A stretch of DNA of 19,068 nt from NCBI GenBank assembly GCA_020428615.1, contig JAGQMO010000021.1, forward strand, positions 1 through 19,068. The letters are read 5' to 3'. The translations under genes were made by a program, and so were the position numbers. This document shows positions 12,481 through 19,068 of the stretch, piece after piece (position 1 is the stretch's first letter; each line of letters starts with the position of its first letter). The DNA is from Patescibacteria group bacterium (lineage in GTDB: Bacteria; Patescibacteriota; Minisyncoccia; Phycocordibacterales; UBA1006). The notes beneath the pieces were generated by a model, which searched no databases, was not told where the DNA came from, and saw only the letters and a list, made by a program, of their open reading frames with translations.

Positions 12481-13489
12481 ATATTTCTTTCCAGATACGC
12501 GCGTCTTCTTGTCCGATCGCCCATCCTGATGTACCGCGCAATCCTTTTTCTTTGGCTAACTTAACCTTTACCTTAAAACTCTCAACATTGTCGCACCAAA
12601 TATAATTGACGAAACCTGTGTCTTTTACGAATGCAAATATTTCTGCATCAAATGCATCGAGGTAGAGCGAGAACACCCCATTCTTTTTGTATTTGGTTTG
12701 AGTATTGGCTGAGATATCGTATGGTACATTCGCTATCTTTTTTGAATTGCCGAGTTCATACTGCCAGCAGTAAAATGGAATACCGAGCGAAATTTTTTCA
12801 GAAGGAGTGTCTTTGAGCGTATGCTCAAGTGTTGCTTTAACATATGGCACAGAGGCAACAGGGCCAAGTGATTTTGGATCATCGTACGCCATGATACTGA
12901 CGAAATCGCTTACCTCTGCGATATCTCCGATGTTATATCCTGAACTCCAATCTTGTGAGGTTGCGAATGGATTATAATCAGTGGTACGTGGAATAACCGC
13001 AACGCTCAATACAAGTTTCTTTTTTTTGAATGCTTTGTATGATTTTTCTACAAACGTTGTGTATCGATCGCGGTCGAGGTGGTTGATGTTTTCAAAATCA
13101 AATTGCCAACCGATAAAATCACGATCGCGTGCTTCATCTATAAGGTCTGCAATCAACTCATCTTGCGCATTTTCATCATTCAATAGTTGTGTCATCAGTG
13201 CCTTATCAAAATTTGCCTGCACAACGAGTGGCATAACATCAATTCGTTTTTTTTCTGCTAATTCAAGAATGTCTTTGCTCTCAACATCTCCTAATGTGAG
13301 GTTGTATCCAACGGTATATATTTGTGGTGCCAGAATATCGATGTCTCGATAGTGTTTCTTCACACTTTCGTATCCTCGTTCGCTCGGATAGTAGTAAAAG
13401 ATATATTCGAGACTCCCTCGAGTTGATGCGTCCGCACGCAAAGCGCCAAATATAACCAGCATCATAGTAATAATAAAAAGTTTTTTCAT
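12479..13489 (-). CDS. Secreted glycoside hydrolase family 18-type protein
   Basis: A 336-aa exported protein with a signal peptide (residues 1 to about 21, ending ADAS). The body is a GH18 TIM barrel of the YaaH/SpoVR-neighbourhood or chitinase-like type: beta-strand 4 carries GWQFDFENI (127-135) with the catalytic Glu133 and Asp131, and a later strand has VSIMAYDD. In the DxxDxDxE motif the middle position is Gln129 rather than Asp. Related proteins cleave N-acetylglucosamine-containing polymers, so peptidoglycan or host-surface glycan remodelling is likely. The C-terminal segment ends GLRGTSGWAIGQEDARIW, typical of the barrel end. No LysM or other binding domain is attached. The start follows a TATAGT box at only 4 nt. 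Confidence 0.87.
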   Translation of the reverse strand: MKKLFIITMMLVIFGALRADASTRGSLEYIFYYYPSERGYESVKKHYRDIDILAPQIYTVGYNLTLGDVESKDILELAEKKRIDVMPLVVQANFDKALMTQLLNDENAQDELIADLIDEARDRDFIGWQFDFENINHLDRDRYTTFVEKSYKAFKKKKLVLSVAVIPRTTDYNPFATSQDWSSGYNIGDIAEVSDFVSIMAYDDPKSLGPVASVPYVKATLEHTLKDTPSEKISLGIPFYCWQYELGNSKKIANVPYDISANTQTKYKKNGVFSLYLDAFDAEIFAFVKDTGFVNYIWCDNVESFKVKVKLAKEKGLRGTSGWAIGQEDARIWKEI

Positions 13490-13493
13490 ACAT

Positions 13494-13499
13494 ACTATA
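13494..13499 (-). promoter_or_regulatory. -10-like box before the GH18 gene
   Basis: TATAGT on the minus strand ends 4 nt before ATG. The gap is too short for a standard start at the A of ATG, so this is weaker than the other boxes, and co-transcription from the DUF2231 gene 36 nt upstream is possible. Confidence 0.3.
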
Positions 13500-13525
13500 T
13501 GACGTTTTCTTGCGTTGTTTATTAC

Positions 13526-14044
13526 TTAGAGACCAAATATGTTCAGGATAAAGGGTGCGAGAGGGTCAGCACTCGTTCCATGTGTAAGAATGCCTCCAAA
13601 TACTCCAGTTAAAAACAAAGCAATTGCTCCCACAAGAGCCAGTCCTATCATAACTGTTGGATGATTGATAATACGACCAAGTTGATACACGATACGTACG
13701 ACAACCCTCGGGATGTGTTTGATGTTTCTAAGTACTCTCAATATTACAGGAAAGAACTCTCCGATCAGTAGTATGAGATATATGTTTGTGGTAGCTCCTG
13801 CAAAGAATTCGTGCAATCCAACTAGATCTCTGTCCGGTCTCGTAAGGTGCGCGGCTGTCTCACCAGTTGCCATTGATAGGTATGCACCAATGACTCCTGG
13901 AATGAGGAGTATTTTGTAAATATGGTTCCATGATGTCCCTGGAAACCATCGGCGAAATGGAAGTATTTTTACTACTGAATACAACAATAAAAATGCGATT
14001 GGGAAATGGACAAAAATTGGGTGTAGATTATAGGTCATAGTCAA
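13526..14044 (-). CDS. DUF2231 membrane protein
   Basis: A 172-aa protein with four predicted helices. The family signature HPIFVHFPIAFLL opens it (residues 8-20), followed by ATGETAAHL and a helix with HEFFAGATTNIYLILL, where His in H-P and H-E are the conserved positions of DUF2231. Members are often found near heme- or redox-related proteins, but the role is unknown. The ATG lies 14 nt after the cupin stop codon on the same strand with no promoter box between, so the two form an operon. No clear Shine-Dalgarno precedes it. Confidence 0.85.
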   Translation of the reverse strand: MTMTYNLHPIFVHFPIAFLLLYSVVKILPFRRWFPGTSWNHIYKILLIPGVIGAYLSMATGETAAHLTRPDRDLVGLHEFFAGATTNIYLILLIGEFFPVILRVLRNIKHIPRVVVRIVYQLGRIINHPTVMIGLALVGAIALFLTGVFGGILTHGTSADPLAPFILNIFGL

Positions 14045-14058
14045 ATATTCATGAGATG

Positions 14059-14472
14059 TTAATTGTTATGTTCTGTCGTAATACCGTTAAAGTGATCTTT
14101 TTCATGTGCTTTCTCTGCTACCTCTTTGGTTTCGTGAACTTCTTGATCCCGATGTTCGGGTGGTGCGTAAAGTGTGTAGAGTTTCATTGATTGATCTCCG
14201 GTATTTATAAGATTATGTTCAGCCCCAGCTGGTATGATGATTGCATCATCTTCTTTTACTTCGGTTTCAACGCCGTTGATAAACATCATACCAAACCCTG
14301 ATTCAATGCGAATGAATTGATCGGTATCTCTGTGAATTTCTTTTCCAATATCTTCACCCGGTTTTAGAGACATGAGAACTAGTTGCATGTCTTGTCCTGT
14401 GTATAGCACTTTTCTAAAATAATCATTACCATTAGTTTCTTGTTCGATGTGTGTGATATATCCTCTTTTCAT
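14059..14472 (-). CDS. Single-domain cupin protein
   Basis: A 137-aa cupin, similar to the small mannose-6-phosphate-isomerase-like cupins. Motif 1 is KEIHRDTDQFIRIESG, with His47, Asp51 and Gln52 in the usual ligand positions and Gly59 at its end; motif 2 is PAGAEHNLIN (81-90), with His86 and Asn90. A metal site is therefore plausible, although the second histidine of classical motif 1 is replaced. The C-terminal tail (residues 105-137) is rich in His, Glu and Lys (HRDQEVHETKEVAEKAHEKDHF) and may bind metal as well. Its substrate is unknown. It is first in an operon with the DUF2231 gene and divergent from the flavin-binding protein gene. Confidence 0.88.
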   Translation of the reverse strand: MKRGYITHIEQETNGNDYFRKVLYTGQDMQLVLMSLKPGEDIGKEIHRDTDQFIRIESGFGMMFINGVETEVKEDDAIIIPAGAEHNLINTGDQSMKLYTLYAPPEHRDQEVHETKEVAEKAHEKDHFNGITTEHNN

Positions 14473-14529
14473 AATGTTATTATTGTATCACGTGAATATT
14501 TTCCTAACAGGAAGTATACTTAAGTAGAC
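14473..14529. promoter_or_regulatory. Divergent promoter region with a small palindrome
   Basis: Minus strand: TGA-TACAAT (extended -10, hexamer 14487-14482), 9 nt before the cupin ATG. Plus strand: TATACT (14515-14520), 9 nt before the PNPOx-like ATG. Between them TTCCT-AAC-AGGAA (14501-14513) is a perfect 13-bp inverted repeat that ends 1 nt before TATACT, a position suited to an operator. Confidence 0.5.
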
Positions 14530-14895
14530 ATGATACTCGATCCTCATATCAAAGAATTATTATTAACAGCACAATCCAAAGCACTCGCAACCTATTCTGA
14601 GTACGGACTCAACGTTGTTCCGGTTTCTGTTCTTAGAATGATTGATGAAGACATTATTCTCGTGAATTATTTTATGGATAAAACCTTGAAAAATATACAG
14701 GAAAACCCAACGGTTGCTCTTGTGTGTTGGACGGGCACAACAGGATTTCAAATACGAGCGCATGTTGATTACCAAACATCTGGAGAACATTACGAATTGA
14801 TAAAGAATTGGTCTCGTGATCAGTTTCCTGAGAGAGAAGTCAAAGGTATCTTGATTCTCAAACCAGATGGAGTTTTTAACATCTCTCTGGCATAA
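14530..14895 (+). CDS. PNPOx-like flavin-binding split-barrel protein
   Basis: A 121-aa protein of the pyridoxamine 5'-phosphate oxidase-like superfamily. The pattern is typical: an N-terminal helix (IKELLLTAQSKALATYSEYG), paired strands (LNVVPVSVLRMIDEDIILVNYF), D-K-T-L-KNIQENPTVALVCW, and a strand with GFQIRAHVDYQTSGEHYELI. Members bind FMN, F420 or heme and act as oxidoreductases or ligand-binding proteins. This one is short and probably works as a dimer, but the cofactor cannot be told. The -10 box of the next gene overlaps its stop codon, so the downstream gene has its own promoter inside this one. Confidence 0.83.
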   Translation: MILDPHIKELLLTAQSKALATYSEYGLNVVPVSVLRMIDEDIILVNYFMDKTLKNIQENPTVALVCWTGTTGFQIRAHVDYQTSGEHYELIKNWSRDQFPEREVKGILILKPDGVFNISLA

Positions 14896-14896
14896 T
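14888..14896 (+). promoter_or_regulatory. Extended -10 box of the DoxX-like gene, overlapping a stop codon
   Basis: TGG-CATAAT is followed by GAGAGT and ATG at 14903. The hexamer contains the TAA stop (14893-14895) of the preceding gene. An ATG at 14867 in the same frame lies upstream of this box and is rejected as the start. Confidence 0.55.
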
Positions 14897-14902
14897 GAGA
14901 GT

Positions 14903-15892
14903 ATGAAAAAATTGCTGACATTACTTCTTGTTGGATTATCTATACCTCAGATGGGTTTTGCGCACGTGCGCTATTTGTCGGATACATCTGAACAAGTTCT
15001 CTATGGTCATCCTGATTATGTGGCCTTTTTCTCTCCGCTCTTGGAAACTCGTTACGTTATCATGATTCTTATTACACTCGTTGTGATTGTTTTCCTGTAT
15101 TGGTTTTTGAATCGAAATAAGGTTTTTCATCGATGGGCGGAGCATATGGCAAAGGTGGGGGAATCCTATCGTCCTTTTATTCCGTGGATTACCAGATTGT
15201 CGCTCGGTATTATCTTGATTGGGGGAGCCACTCATGATTTCCTCATTTCACCGGTTGTTGAAACCTCACACGTGTGGCTTTCGTTAGTTCAATTAGTTAT
15301 TGGATTCTTTTTAATGGCTGGATTTCTCGTTGAGTTTTCCGCAGTCGTTGCCTTTGCTCTATTTATCTATGCATTTGTGCAAGATTCATACCTTATTGGA
15401 TCGTTTGATATCTTAGCACTCATTATCTCCCTGTTTATTCTTGATAGCAGGCGACCAGGGGTCGATGATATTATTGGAGTCCCTGATTTTTTGCATATTA
15501 AAAAATGGCGCAAGTATTTGCCAATGGTGTTGCGCATGGGAATCGGTATCGGTATGGCGTATCTTGCTGTTGTTGAGAAAATTCTGACTCCGAATTTGGC
15601 TGCTCTCGTTGCCGAACGAACCGATCTCGTTCATGTCATTCCTGTTTCTCCAATGATGTGGGCATTCTCGGCAGGGATTATTGAACTCGCTGTTGGGATA
15701 CTTCTCATTATTGGATGGCACACACGTTTGGCTTCGGTTGTTGCTCTCTTTATTCTCTCAATGTCCTTTTTCTATTTTGGCGAAGATGTCACCTCGCACG
15801 TGACTTTGTTTGGCACCTTGTCCGCCGTGTTTATTCTCGGTGTTGGCCCGTGGGGGATCGACAAGCCACATCCCATGCATAAGTGGGATTAG
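14903..15892 (+). CDS. DoxX-like polytopic membrane protein
   Basis: A 329-aa protein with a signal peptide (MKKLLTLLLVGLSIPQMGFA, then HVRYLSD outside) and about eight membrane helices. Two four-helix units are visible, each beginning with an R-x-x-x-G-x-x-x helix: ITRLSLGIILIGGATHDFL and VLRMGIGIGMAYLAVVEKIL. Both units continue with a helix containing Glu or Phe near the middle (LVQLVIGFFLMAGFLVEFS; IIELAVGILLIIGWHTR). This is the arrangement of duplicated DoxX-family proteins, found in respiratory or thiol-redox contexts. Its role here is not known. The ATG at 14903 gives a proper signal peptide and fits the promoter. A terminator follows the stop directly. Confidence 0.72.
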   Translation: MKKLLTLLLVGLSIPQMGFAHVRYLSDTSEQVLYGHPDYVAFFSPLLETRYVIMILITLVVIVFLYWFLNRNKVFHRWAEHMAKVGESYRPFIPWITRLSLGIILIGGATHDFLISPVVETSHVWLSLVQLVIGFFLMAGFLVEFSAVVAFALFIYAFVQDSYLIGSFDILALIISLFILDSRRPGVDDIIGVPDFLHIKKWRKYLPMVLRMGIGIGMAYLAVVEKILTPNLAALVAERTDLVHVIPVSPMMWAFSAGIIELAVGILLIIGWHTRLASVVALFILSMSFFYFGEDVTSHVTLFGTLSAVFILGVGPWGIDKPHPMHKWD

Positions 15893-15918
15893 AAAAAACC
15901 TCAAGAAAGAGGTTTTTT
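15893..15918 (+). terminator. Intrinsic terminator of the DoxX-like gene
   Basis: AAAAAACCTC (15893-15902) pairs perfectly with GAGGTTTTTT (15909-15918) around AAGAAA. It starts at the base after the stop codon. Confidence 0.9.
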
Positions 15919-15922
15919 ACTA

Positions 15923-15928
15923 TATAAT
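15923..15928 (+). promoter_or_regulatory. -10 box of the 142-aa gene, leaderless type
   Basis: TATAAT, then GAAAGT, then ATG at 15935: a 6-nt gap. It lies 4 nt after the preceding terminator, so the -35 region would fall inside that hairpin. Confidence 0.65.
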
Positions 15929-15934
15929 GAAAGT

Positions 15935-16363
15935 ATGATCTTTTTTATACCACTACTTTTTATTATGGCTGGTTTTATCATCGGGCTTGGTGCTGTTACT
16001 GTTATTGATATTCATGGTTTTCTCGGGAGACATTCTTCGTATTGGACAGAAGCTACAACACGGACTCACAAGGTGACAAAACCGTTAATATGGATTGGTA
16101 TGTTGTTGTTTACTCTAGGTTTCCTCTTGGTATACAGAGGTGATCTTCTCGTTGTTCAATCTATTATTGCACTCGTCATGATTATGAACGGCTTGTTTCT
16201 TTCGTTTAAGGTGAGCCCTTTTCTCCTGAAGAGAGAGCGAGAAGGTCGTTCGCAGGAATTATTACCTACACGTTTGCAGAACCAAATCGTTGTGAGTTTC
16301 ATACTATCATTCATTTCTTGGTGGGGGTCGGTTGTTATTTTTGTTCTCTTTTTGATGCATTGA
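15935..16363 (+). CDS. Four-helix membrane protein, unknown function
   Basis: A 142-aa protein I do not recognise. Helices are predicted near residues 2-27 (with a GLGAVTVID end), 48-66 (PLIWIGMLLFTLGFLLVY), 72-90 (LVVQSIIALVMIMNGLFLSF) and 115-140 (NQIVVSFILSFISWWGSVVIFVLFL). The first loop has HGFLGRHSSYWTEATTRTHK and the third loop is basic (KREREGRSQELLPTRLQ). The stop is 4 nt before alr, with no promoter box between, so alr is probably co-transcribed and translationally coupled. A link to envelope biogenesis is possible only from this position. Confidence 0.65.
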   Translation: MIFFIPLLFIMAGFIIGLGAVTVIDIHGFLGRHSSYWTEATTRTHKVTKPLIWIGMLLFTLGFLLVYRGDLLVVQSIIALVMIMNGLFLSFKVSPFLLKREREGRSQELLPTRLQNQIVVSFILSFISWWGSVVIFVLFLMH

Positions 16364-16367
16364 TTCT

Positions 16368-17507
16368 ATGACAAACATTCACCAACAACTTCTCACGCGG
16401 CCTACCTTTGTCGAGGTTGATTTTGGTAAGGTTCGTCATAATTTTAACGAGATACAAAAACTTGTTCCCGGGAAAAAAGTTCTGTGTGTGGTAAAAGGAA
16501 ACGCCTACGGACACGGAGCGGTTCCGATGGGAAAACTCTTTGAGTCGCTCGGTGCGGATTACCTTGGAGTTGCGATTCCTGAGGAAGGTGTTGAACTTCG
16601 TTTGTCAGGAATTACAATTCCTATTCTTGTCCTCTCTGCTATTGCAGACAAACAAATCCCCGTCTGTATTGAACACGATCTTACCATTACTGCTCCTTCA
16701 GATGAGAAGCTTGAACAAATAGACCTTGCTGCACAACAGGCAGGCAAACGTGCTATCGTACATTTGAAGATTGATACGGGTATGGGACGTATCGGCGTAA
16801 ACTGGGAGCGGGTTTCAAAATTTATTCCCGTTATGGAAAAGTGCAAACATACTGATTTTGAAGGTTTGTATTCACATTTTGCGTGTAGTGACGAGGAAGG
16901 CGGTGTTACCCATATTCAGATTGAACGATTCAATCATGCGATAAAGATTTTTCAAGATGCGGGATATGATTTTTCAATCAAACACATAGCTAATTCAGGT
17001 GGTATTCTCTTTTATCCCGAATCGCACTTTGACATGGTGCGAGCCGGGATGGTTCTTTACGGACTCTTTGAGGGTCGCAGTCTCCCGTCAGGTGTTACCT
17101 TAGAACCAGCAATGAGCTGGAAAACAGAGGTAGTCTATTTTAAATACATTGAAGCCGGAACAGGTATTGGGTACGGGCACAACTACATTGCAAAAACCGC
17201 GACACGCATCGTTACGTTGCCAGTGGGATATGCAGACGGATATCAACGCGCCATGGGACCACATGGGAAGGTAATTATTCGCGACACCATGTATCCTATC
17301 GCTGGAAGAATTTGCATGGATCAAATGATGGTTAATATAAGTAGGTTTGGCGAATCTTATAAAGGAGATGAAGTTATTTTGGTCGGGTCTTCGAAGAGCC
17401 ACAGCATTACATTTTTTGATATTGCAGCGTGGAGTGATACCAGTATTTATGAATTACTTTCGCAGATTTCATCTCGTGTTCCACGGATATATAAAAACCA
17501 GAACTAA
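16368..17507 (+). CDS. alr: Alanine racemase
   Basis: A 379-aa PLP enzyme that interconverts L- and D-alanine and supplies D-Ala for peptidoglycan. The PLP lysine is Lys43 in VVKGNAYGHG. The catalytic Tyr269 is in GTGIGYGHNYIA, and the phosphate-binding and active-site residues lie in HLKIDTGMGRIGV, HIANSGG and GRICMDQMMVNIS. The length and fold order (TIM barrel then C-terminal beta domain) are normal, so the enzyme should be active. It starts 4 nt after the stop of the 142-aa gene and has no -10 box of its own. In Patescibacteria a retained peptidoglycan pathway is common. A strong terminator holds the stop codon in its loop. Confidence 0.97.
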   Translation: MTNIHQQLLTRPTFVEVDFGKVRHNFNEIQKLVPGKKVLCVVKGNAYGHGAVPMGKLFESLGADYLGVAIPEEGVELRLSGITIPILVLSAIADKQIPVCIEHDLTITAPSDEKLEQIDLAAQQAGKRAIVHLKIDTGMGRIGVNWERVSKFIPVMEKCKHTDFEGLYSHFACSDEEGGVTHIQIERFNHAIKIFQDAGYDFSIKHIANSGGILFYPESHFDMVRAGMVLYGLFEGRSLPSGVTLEPAMSWKTEVVYFKYIEAGTGIGYGHNYIAKTATRIVTLPVGYADGYQRAMGPHGKVIIRDTMYPIAGRICMDQMMVNISRFGESYKGDEVILVGSSKSHSITFFDIAAWSDTSIYELLSQISSRVPRIYKNQN

Positions 17508-17519
17508 GTTCTGGTTTTT
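17493..17519 (+). terminator. Intrinsic terminator of alr
   Basis: AAAAACCAGAAC (17493-17504) pairs with GTTCTGGTTTTT (17508-17519); the 3-nt loop is the TAA stop codon of alr. Confidence 0.85.
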
Positions 17520-17613
17520 AATGATTGAATTCCAGAGTTGTTACGTGGTGTTTATAATAAATATCACTATTCTATATCAAAGTGTTGTTGAGTATTTTTT
17601 AGACTTATAAAGA

Positions 17614-17622
17614 TGATATACT
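17614..17622 (+). promoter_or_regulatory. Extended -10 box of the surface protein gene, leaderless type
   Basis: TGA-TATACT is followed by GTCTGT and ATG at 17629, a 6-nt gap. No -35 hexamer is evident at 16-18 nt upstream. Confidence 0.65.
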
Positions 17623-17628
17623 GTCTGT

Positions 17629-19068
17629 ATGAAAAAAGGTGTTCAACTACAGACAGGTAACACCACAGACATGCAGGTATACCCAACTAAAAAGATCGTC
17701 ATGGTATCGATAGCTTTTGTGCTGGCAGTTCTGCTTATCATAGGAACTCAACAGATTTCTGCCGTGTATGCTAGTATTGCATCACTACCTTCAGGACAGT
17801 GTTCGGGTGATTTTAATGATGCATCCTATGCGAGCGGGTTTTCTAATTTAGCAGAAATGAATGATGAACTATTCAACAATACCAATGCAGCATCTACTTC
17901 ACAACGTAATGCCACACTCATGTGTAGTGATTTTGAGGGTGCCGTACCAGACGGTTCACAACAGAAGTTTGTAGTAAATGTATCCTGGGCAATGAAACCA
18001 TCTGAGGTAACCGAACAATATCCTGAGTTAGTACCTGAAATATTATCCACTGAGGTGTTTGAGCTCCAATCTGATATTGATACCAATAACGATACCGTAG
18101 TAGTAGATCTTGATGGAAATGTAATTAGTATTGAATCTGAAACATCTTTTATAGATGAACCTGTACCAGATATACAACATGAGGTCTCAGTAGTAGATGA
18201 ACCTGTACCAACAGATGATGTTGATACAGAAACGCTCCCTGTAAGAGAAATAACGATATCAGAGATTATCAACGAATCTACTTCTGAAACTAACGAATCA
18301 GAAACTATACTGCCTGAATCTGTCGAAACTGTAAGTTTTTTCTGGGATATGTTTATCCCAAAGGCCTATGCAGAAGAGGTACCTGAAATTATCGAAAGCC
18401 AAGAAGACGAGAATCCGTCTGAACCATCGATAGTAGTGAGTTCAATTGAACAGGAATTAATCACATTAGAACAAGCTACCACACCTGTTACTACCGAAGA
18501 CACCATTCAACTTGATACTGAAGACAGTACCGACACCATTGTCGTTGATATTGATGGTGTTCAAGAACAACCACCATCTGTAGTAATGAGCGATACTGAT
18601 CCAGGTTTAGAAATGATAGAAACTACTAGTGATATGTCATTATCGCTCCAATCTGATATTGATACCAATAACGATACCGTCATAGCAGACCTTGATGGTG
18701 AATTTCAAATAATCAAAGGTACGGTATCAGTTCCACGTACCTCCTCAGTTCCATCATCAGCTGTCGTTGAGATACTTTACAACATCGGAGCTGATTGGGA
18801 GACTCTTGAGTTTGTTGATGAAGTAGATGGTCTTGCGAGTTTTGAATTACCTCATACGGTAGTTGCTGGTGATCTTTCAAACCTCACTATAGCGATTCGA
18901 AATCTACAACAGTTATCTGATCGTACACTCTACGTTGATGCGGTGTGGATCGATGTTCAGGTTCCACAAGATCAAATCATTAAAACACAACCACAAGAGG
19001 TTAGTACACGAATGTATGATACACCGTTTGTTATTGATCCACGAGCAACACACAGGTGTTCAAGTGAA
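17629..19068 (+). CDS. Secreted acidic surface protein with Ca-binding-like repeats (cut by window end)
   Basis: The frame is open for 480 codons to the window edge. A signal or anchor helix lies at about residues 23-42, with a likely cleavage after AVYA (45-48). A Cys-containing region follows (Cys58, Cys98), then a long low-complexity stretch rich in Glu, Asp, Thr, Ser, Val and Pro. The phrase LQSDIDTNNDTV-x-x-DLDG occurs at 146-163 and 340-357, with a looser copy LDTEDSTDTIVVDIDG between; these Asp/Asn loops resemble Ca-binding repeats such as thrombospondin type 3 or EF-hand-like loops. From about 365 the sequence becomes beta-rich (VEILYNIGADWETLEFVDEVDG), like an Ig-type domain. Such long secreted proteins in Patescibacteria are thought to act at the cell surface, perhaps in host attachment; that is inference. 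Confidence 0.75.
   Translation, partial: MKKGVQLQTGNTTDMQVYPTKKIVMVSIAFVLAVLLIIGTQQISAVYASIASLPSGQCSGDFNDASYASGFSNLAEMNDELFNNTNAASTSQRNATLMCSDFEGAVPDGSQQKFVVNVSWAMKPSEVTEQYPELVPEILSTEVFELQSDIDTNNDTVVVDLDGNVISIESETSFIDEPVPDIQHEVSVVDEPVPTDDVDTETLPVREITISEIINESTSETNESETILPESVETVSFFWDMFIPKAYAEEVPEIIESQEDENPSEPSIVVSSIEQELITLEQATTPVTTEDTIQLDTEDSTDTIVVDIDGVQEQPPSVVMSDTDPGLEMIETTSDMSLSLQSDIDTNNDTVIADLDGEFQIIKGTVSVPRTSSVPSSAVVEILYNIGADWETLEFVDEVDGLASFELPHTVVAGDLSNLTIAIRNLQQLSDRTLYVDAVWIDVQVPQDQIIKTQPQEVSTRMYDTPFVIDPRATHRCSSE
18063..18098 (+). repeat. 36-nt exact direct repeat, copy 1
   Basis: Thirty-six bases beginning GCTCCAATCTGATATTGATA recur without a single mismatch at 18645-18680, in the same reading frame, coding LQSDIDTNNDTV. 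Identity at every synonymous position means a recent duplication or gene conversion. Confidence 0.85.
18645..18680 (+). repeat. 36-nt exact direct repeat, copy 2
   Basis: Second copy of the repeat at 18063-18098, 582 bp downstream (194 codons). Confidence 0.85.

Noticed and set aside
17826..18272. 148-codon minus-strand frame rich in Ser, Thr and Val
   Set aside because: It is the antisense of the acidic, repetitive surface protein frame, whose signal peptide and -10 box support the plus strand.
18063..18680. 36-nt repeats as a CRISPR array
   Set aside because: Only two copies 582 bp apart, in frame inside a coding sequence, with no regular spacers and no cas genes.
1..19068. UGA recoding as in Gracilibacteria/Absconditabacteria
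   Set aside because: TGA ends several well-defined genes (for example 4664-4666, 5892-5894 and 16361-16363) just before terminators or the next start, and no frame needs TGA read-through.

Overview
The window most likely comes from a Candidatus Patescibacteria (CPR) genome, probably of the Parcubacteria/Paceibacteria type. The signs are short compact genes, many small membrane proteins of unknown function, a ribosomal protein L19 with an acidic tail, an alanine racemase but little other metabolism, a long acidic secreted surface protein, and start codons that mostly lack a Shine-Dalgarno sequence and sit 6-9 nt after a -10 box. TGA is used as a normal stop, so this is not the recoded Gracilibacteria/Absconditabacteria code. 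This placement is inference; no rRNA or marker phylogeny is available here.

Layout. 1-573: 3' end of a tRNA, a terminator, and a TrmH/SpoU RNA methyltransferase. 599-2422 (minus): a large lipoprotein with a Bacteroidota-style lipobox and surface-export tag. 2549-4951: ruvA (minus) divergent from an RluA-family pseudouridine synthase, then a DUF3592-like membrane protein and a convergent small CBU_0592-like membrane protein. 5016-6975: rplS, a 79-aa membrane protein, and a VKOR-domain thiol oxidase with an extra C-terminal membrane module. 7020-7270: tRNA-His preceded by a broken copy of its own 5' half.

7284-11753 is the accessory, rearranged part. It holds an unrecognised 376-aa membrane protein, a small secreted protein of flavobacterial appearance, the C-terminal half of a type III restriction enzyme, a 45-aa acidic repeat protein, a 67-aa protein transcribed from a near-consensus promoter and followed by a candidate structured RNA, and a head-to-head junction between two truncated genes, one of them a LivF-type ABC ATPase fragment.

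11752-14472 (minus): a VTT/DedA-type membrane protein, a secreted GH18-type glycosidase, a DUF2231 membrane protein and a cupin. 14530-17507 (plus): a PNPOx-like flavin protein, a DoxX-like membrane protein, a small membrane protein and alr. 17629 to the window end: the first 480 residues of a secreted acidic surface protein with Ca-binding-like repeats.

The apparently native genes share one promoter design: an extended -10 box directly before ATG, as expected for leaderless mRNAs. The lipoprotein and the genes of the 7.3-9.0 kb block do not share it, which together with their protein features points to acquisition from Bacteroidota. Intrinsic terminators with matching A and T runs follow most genes.
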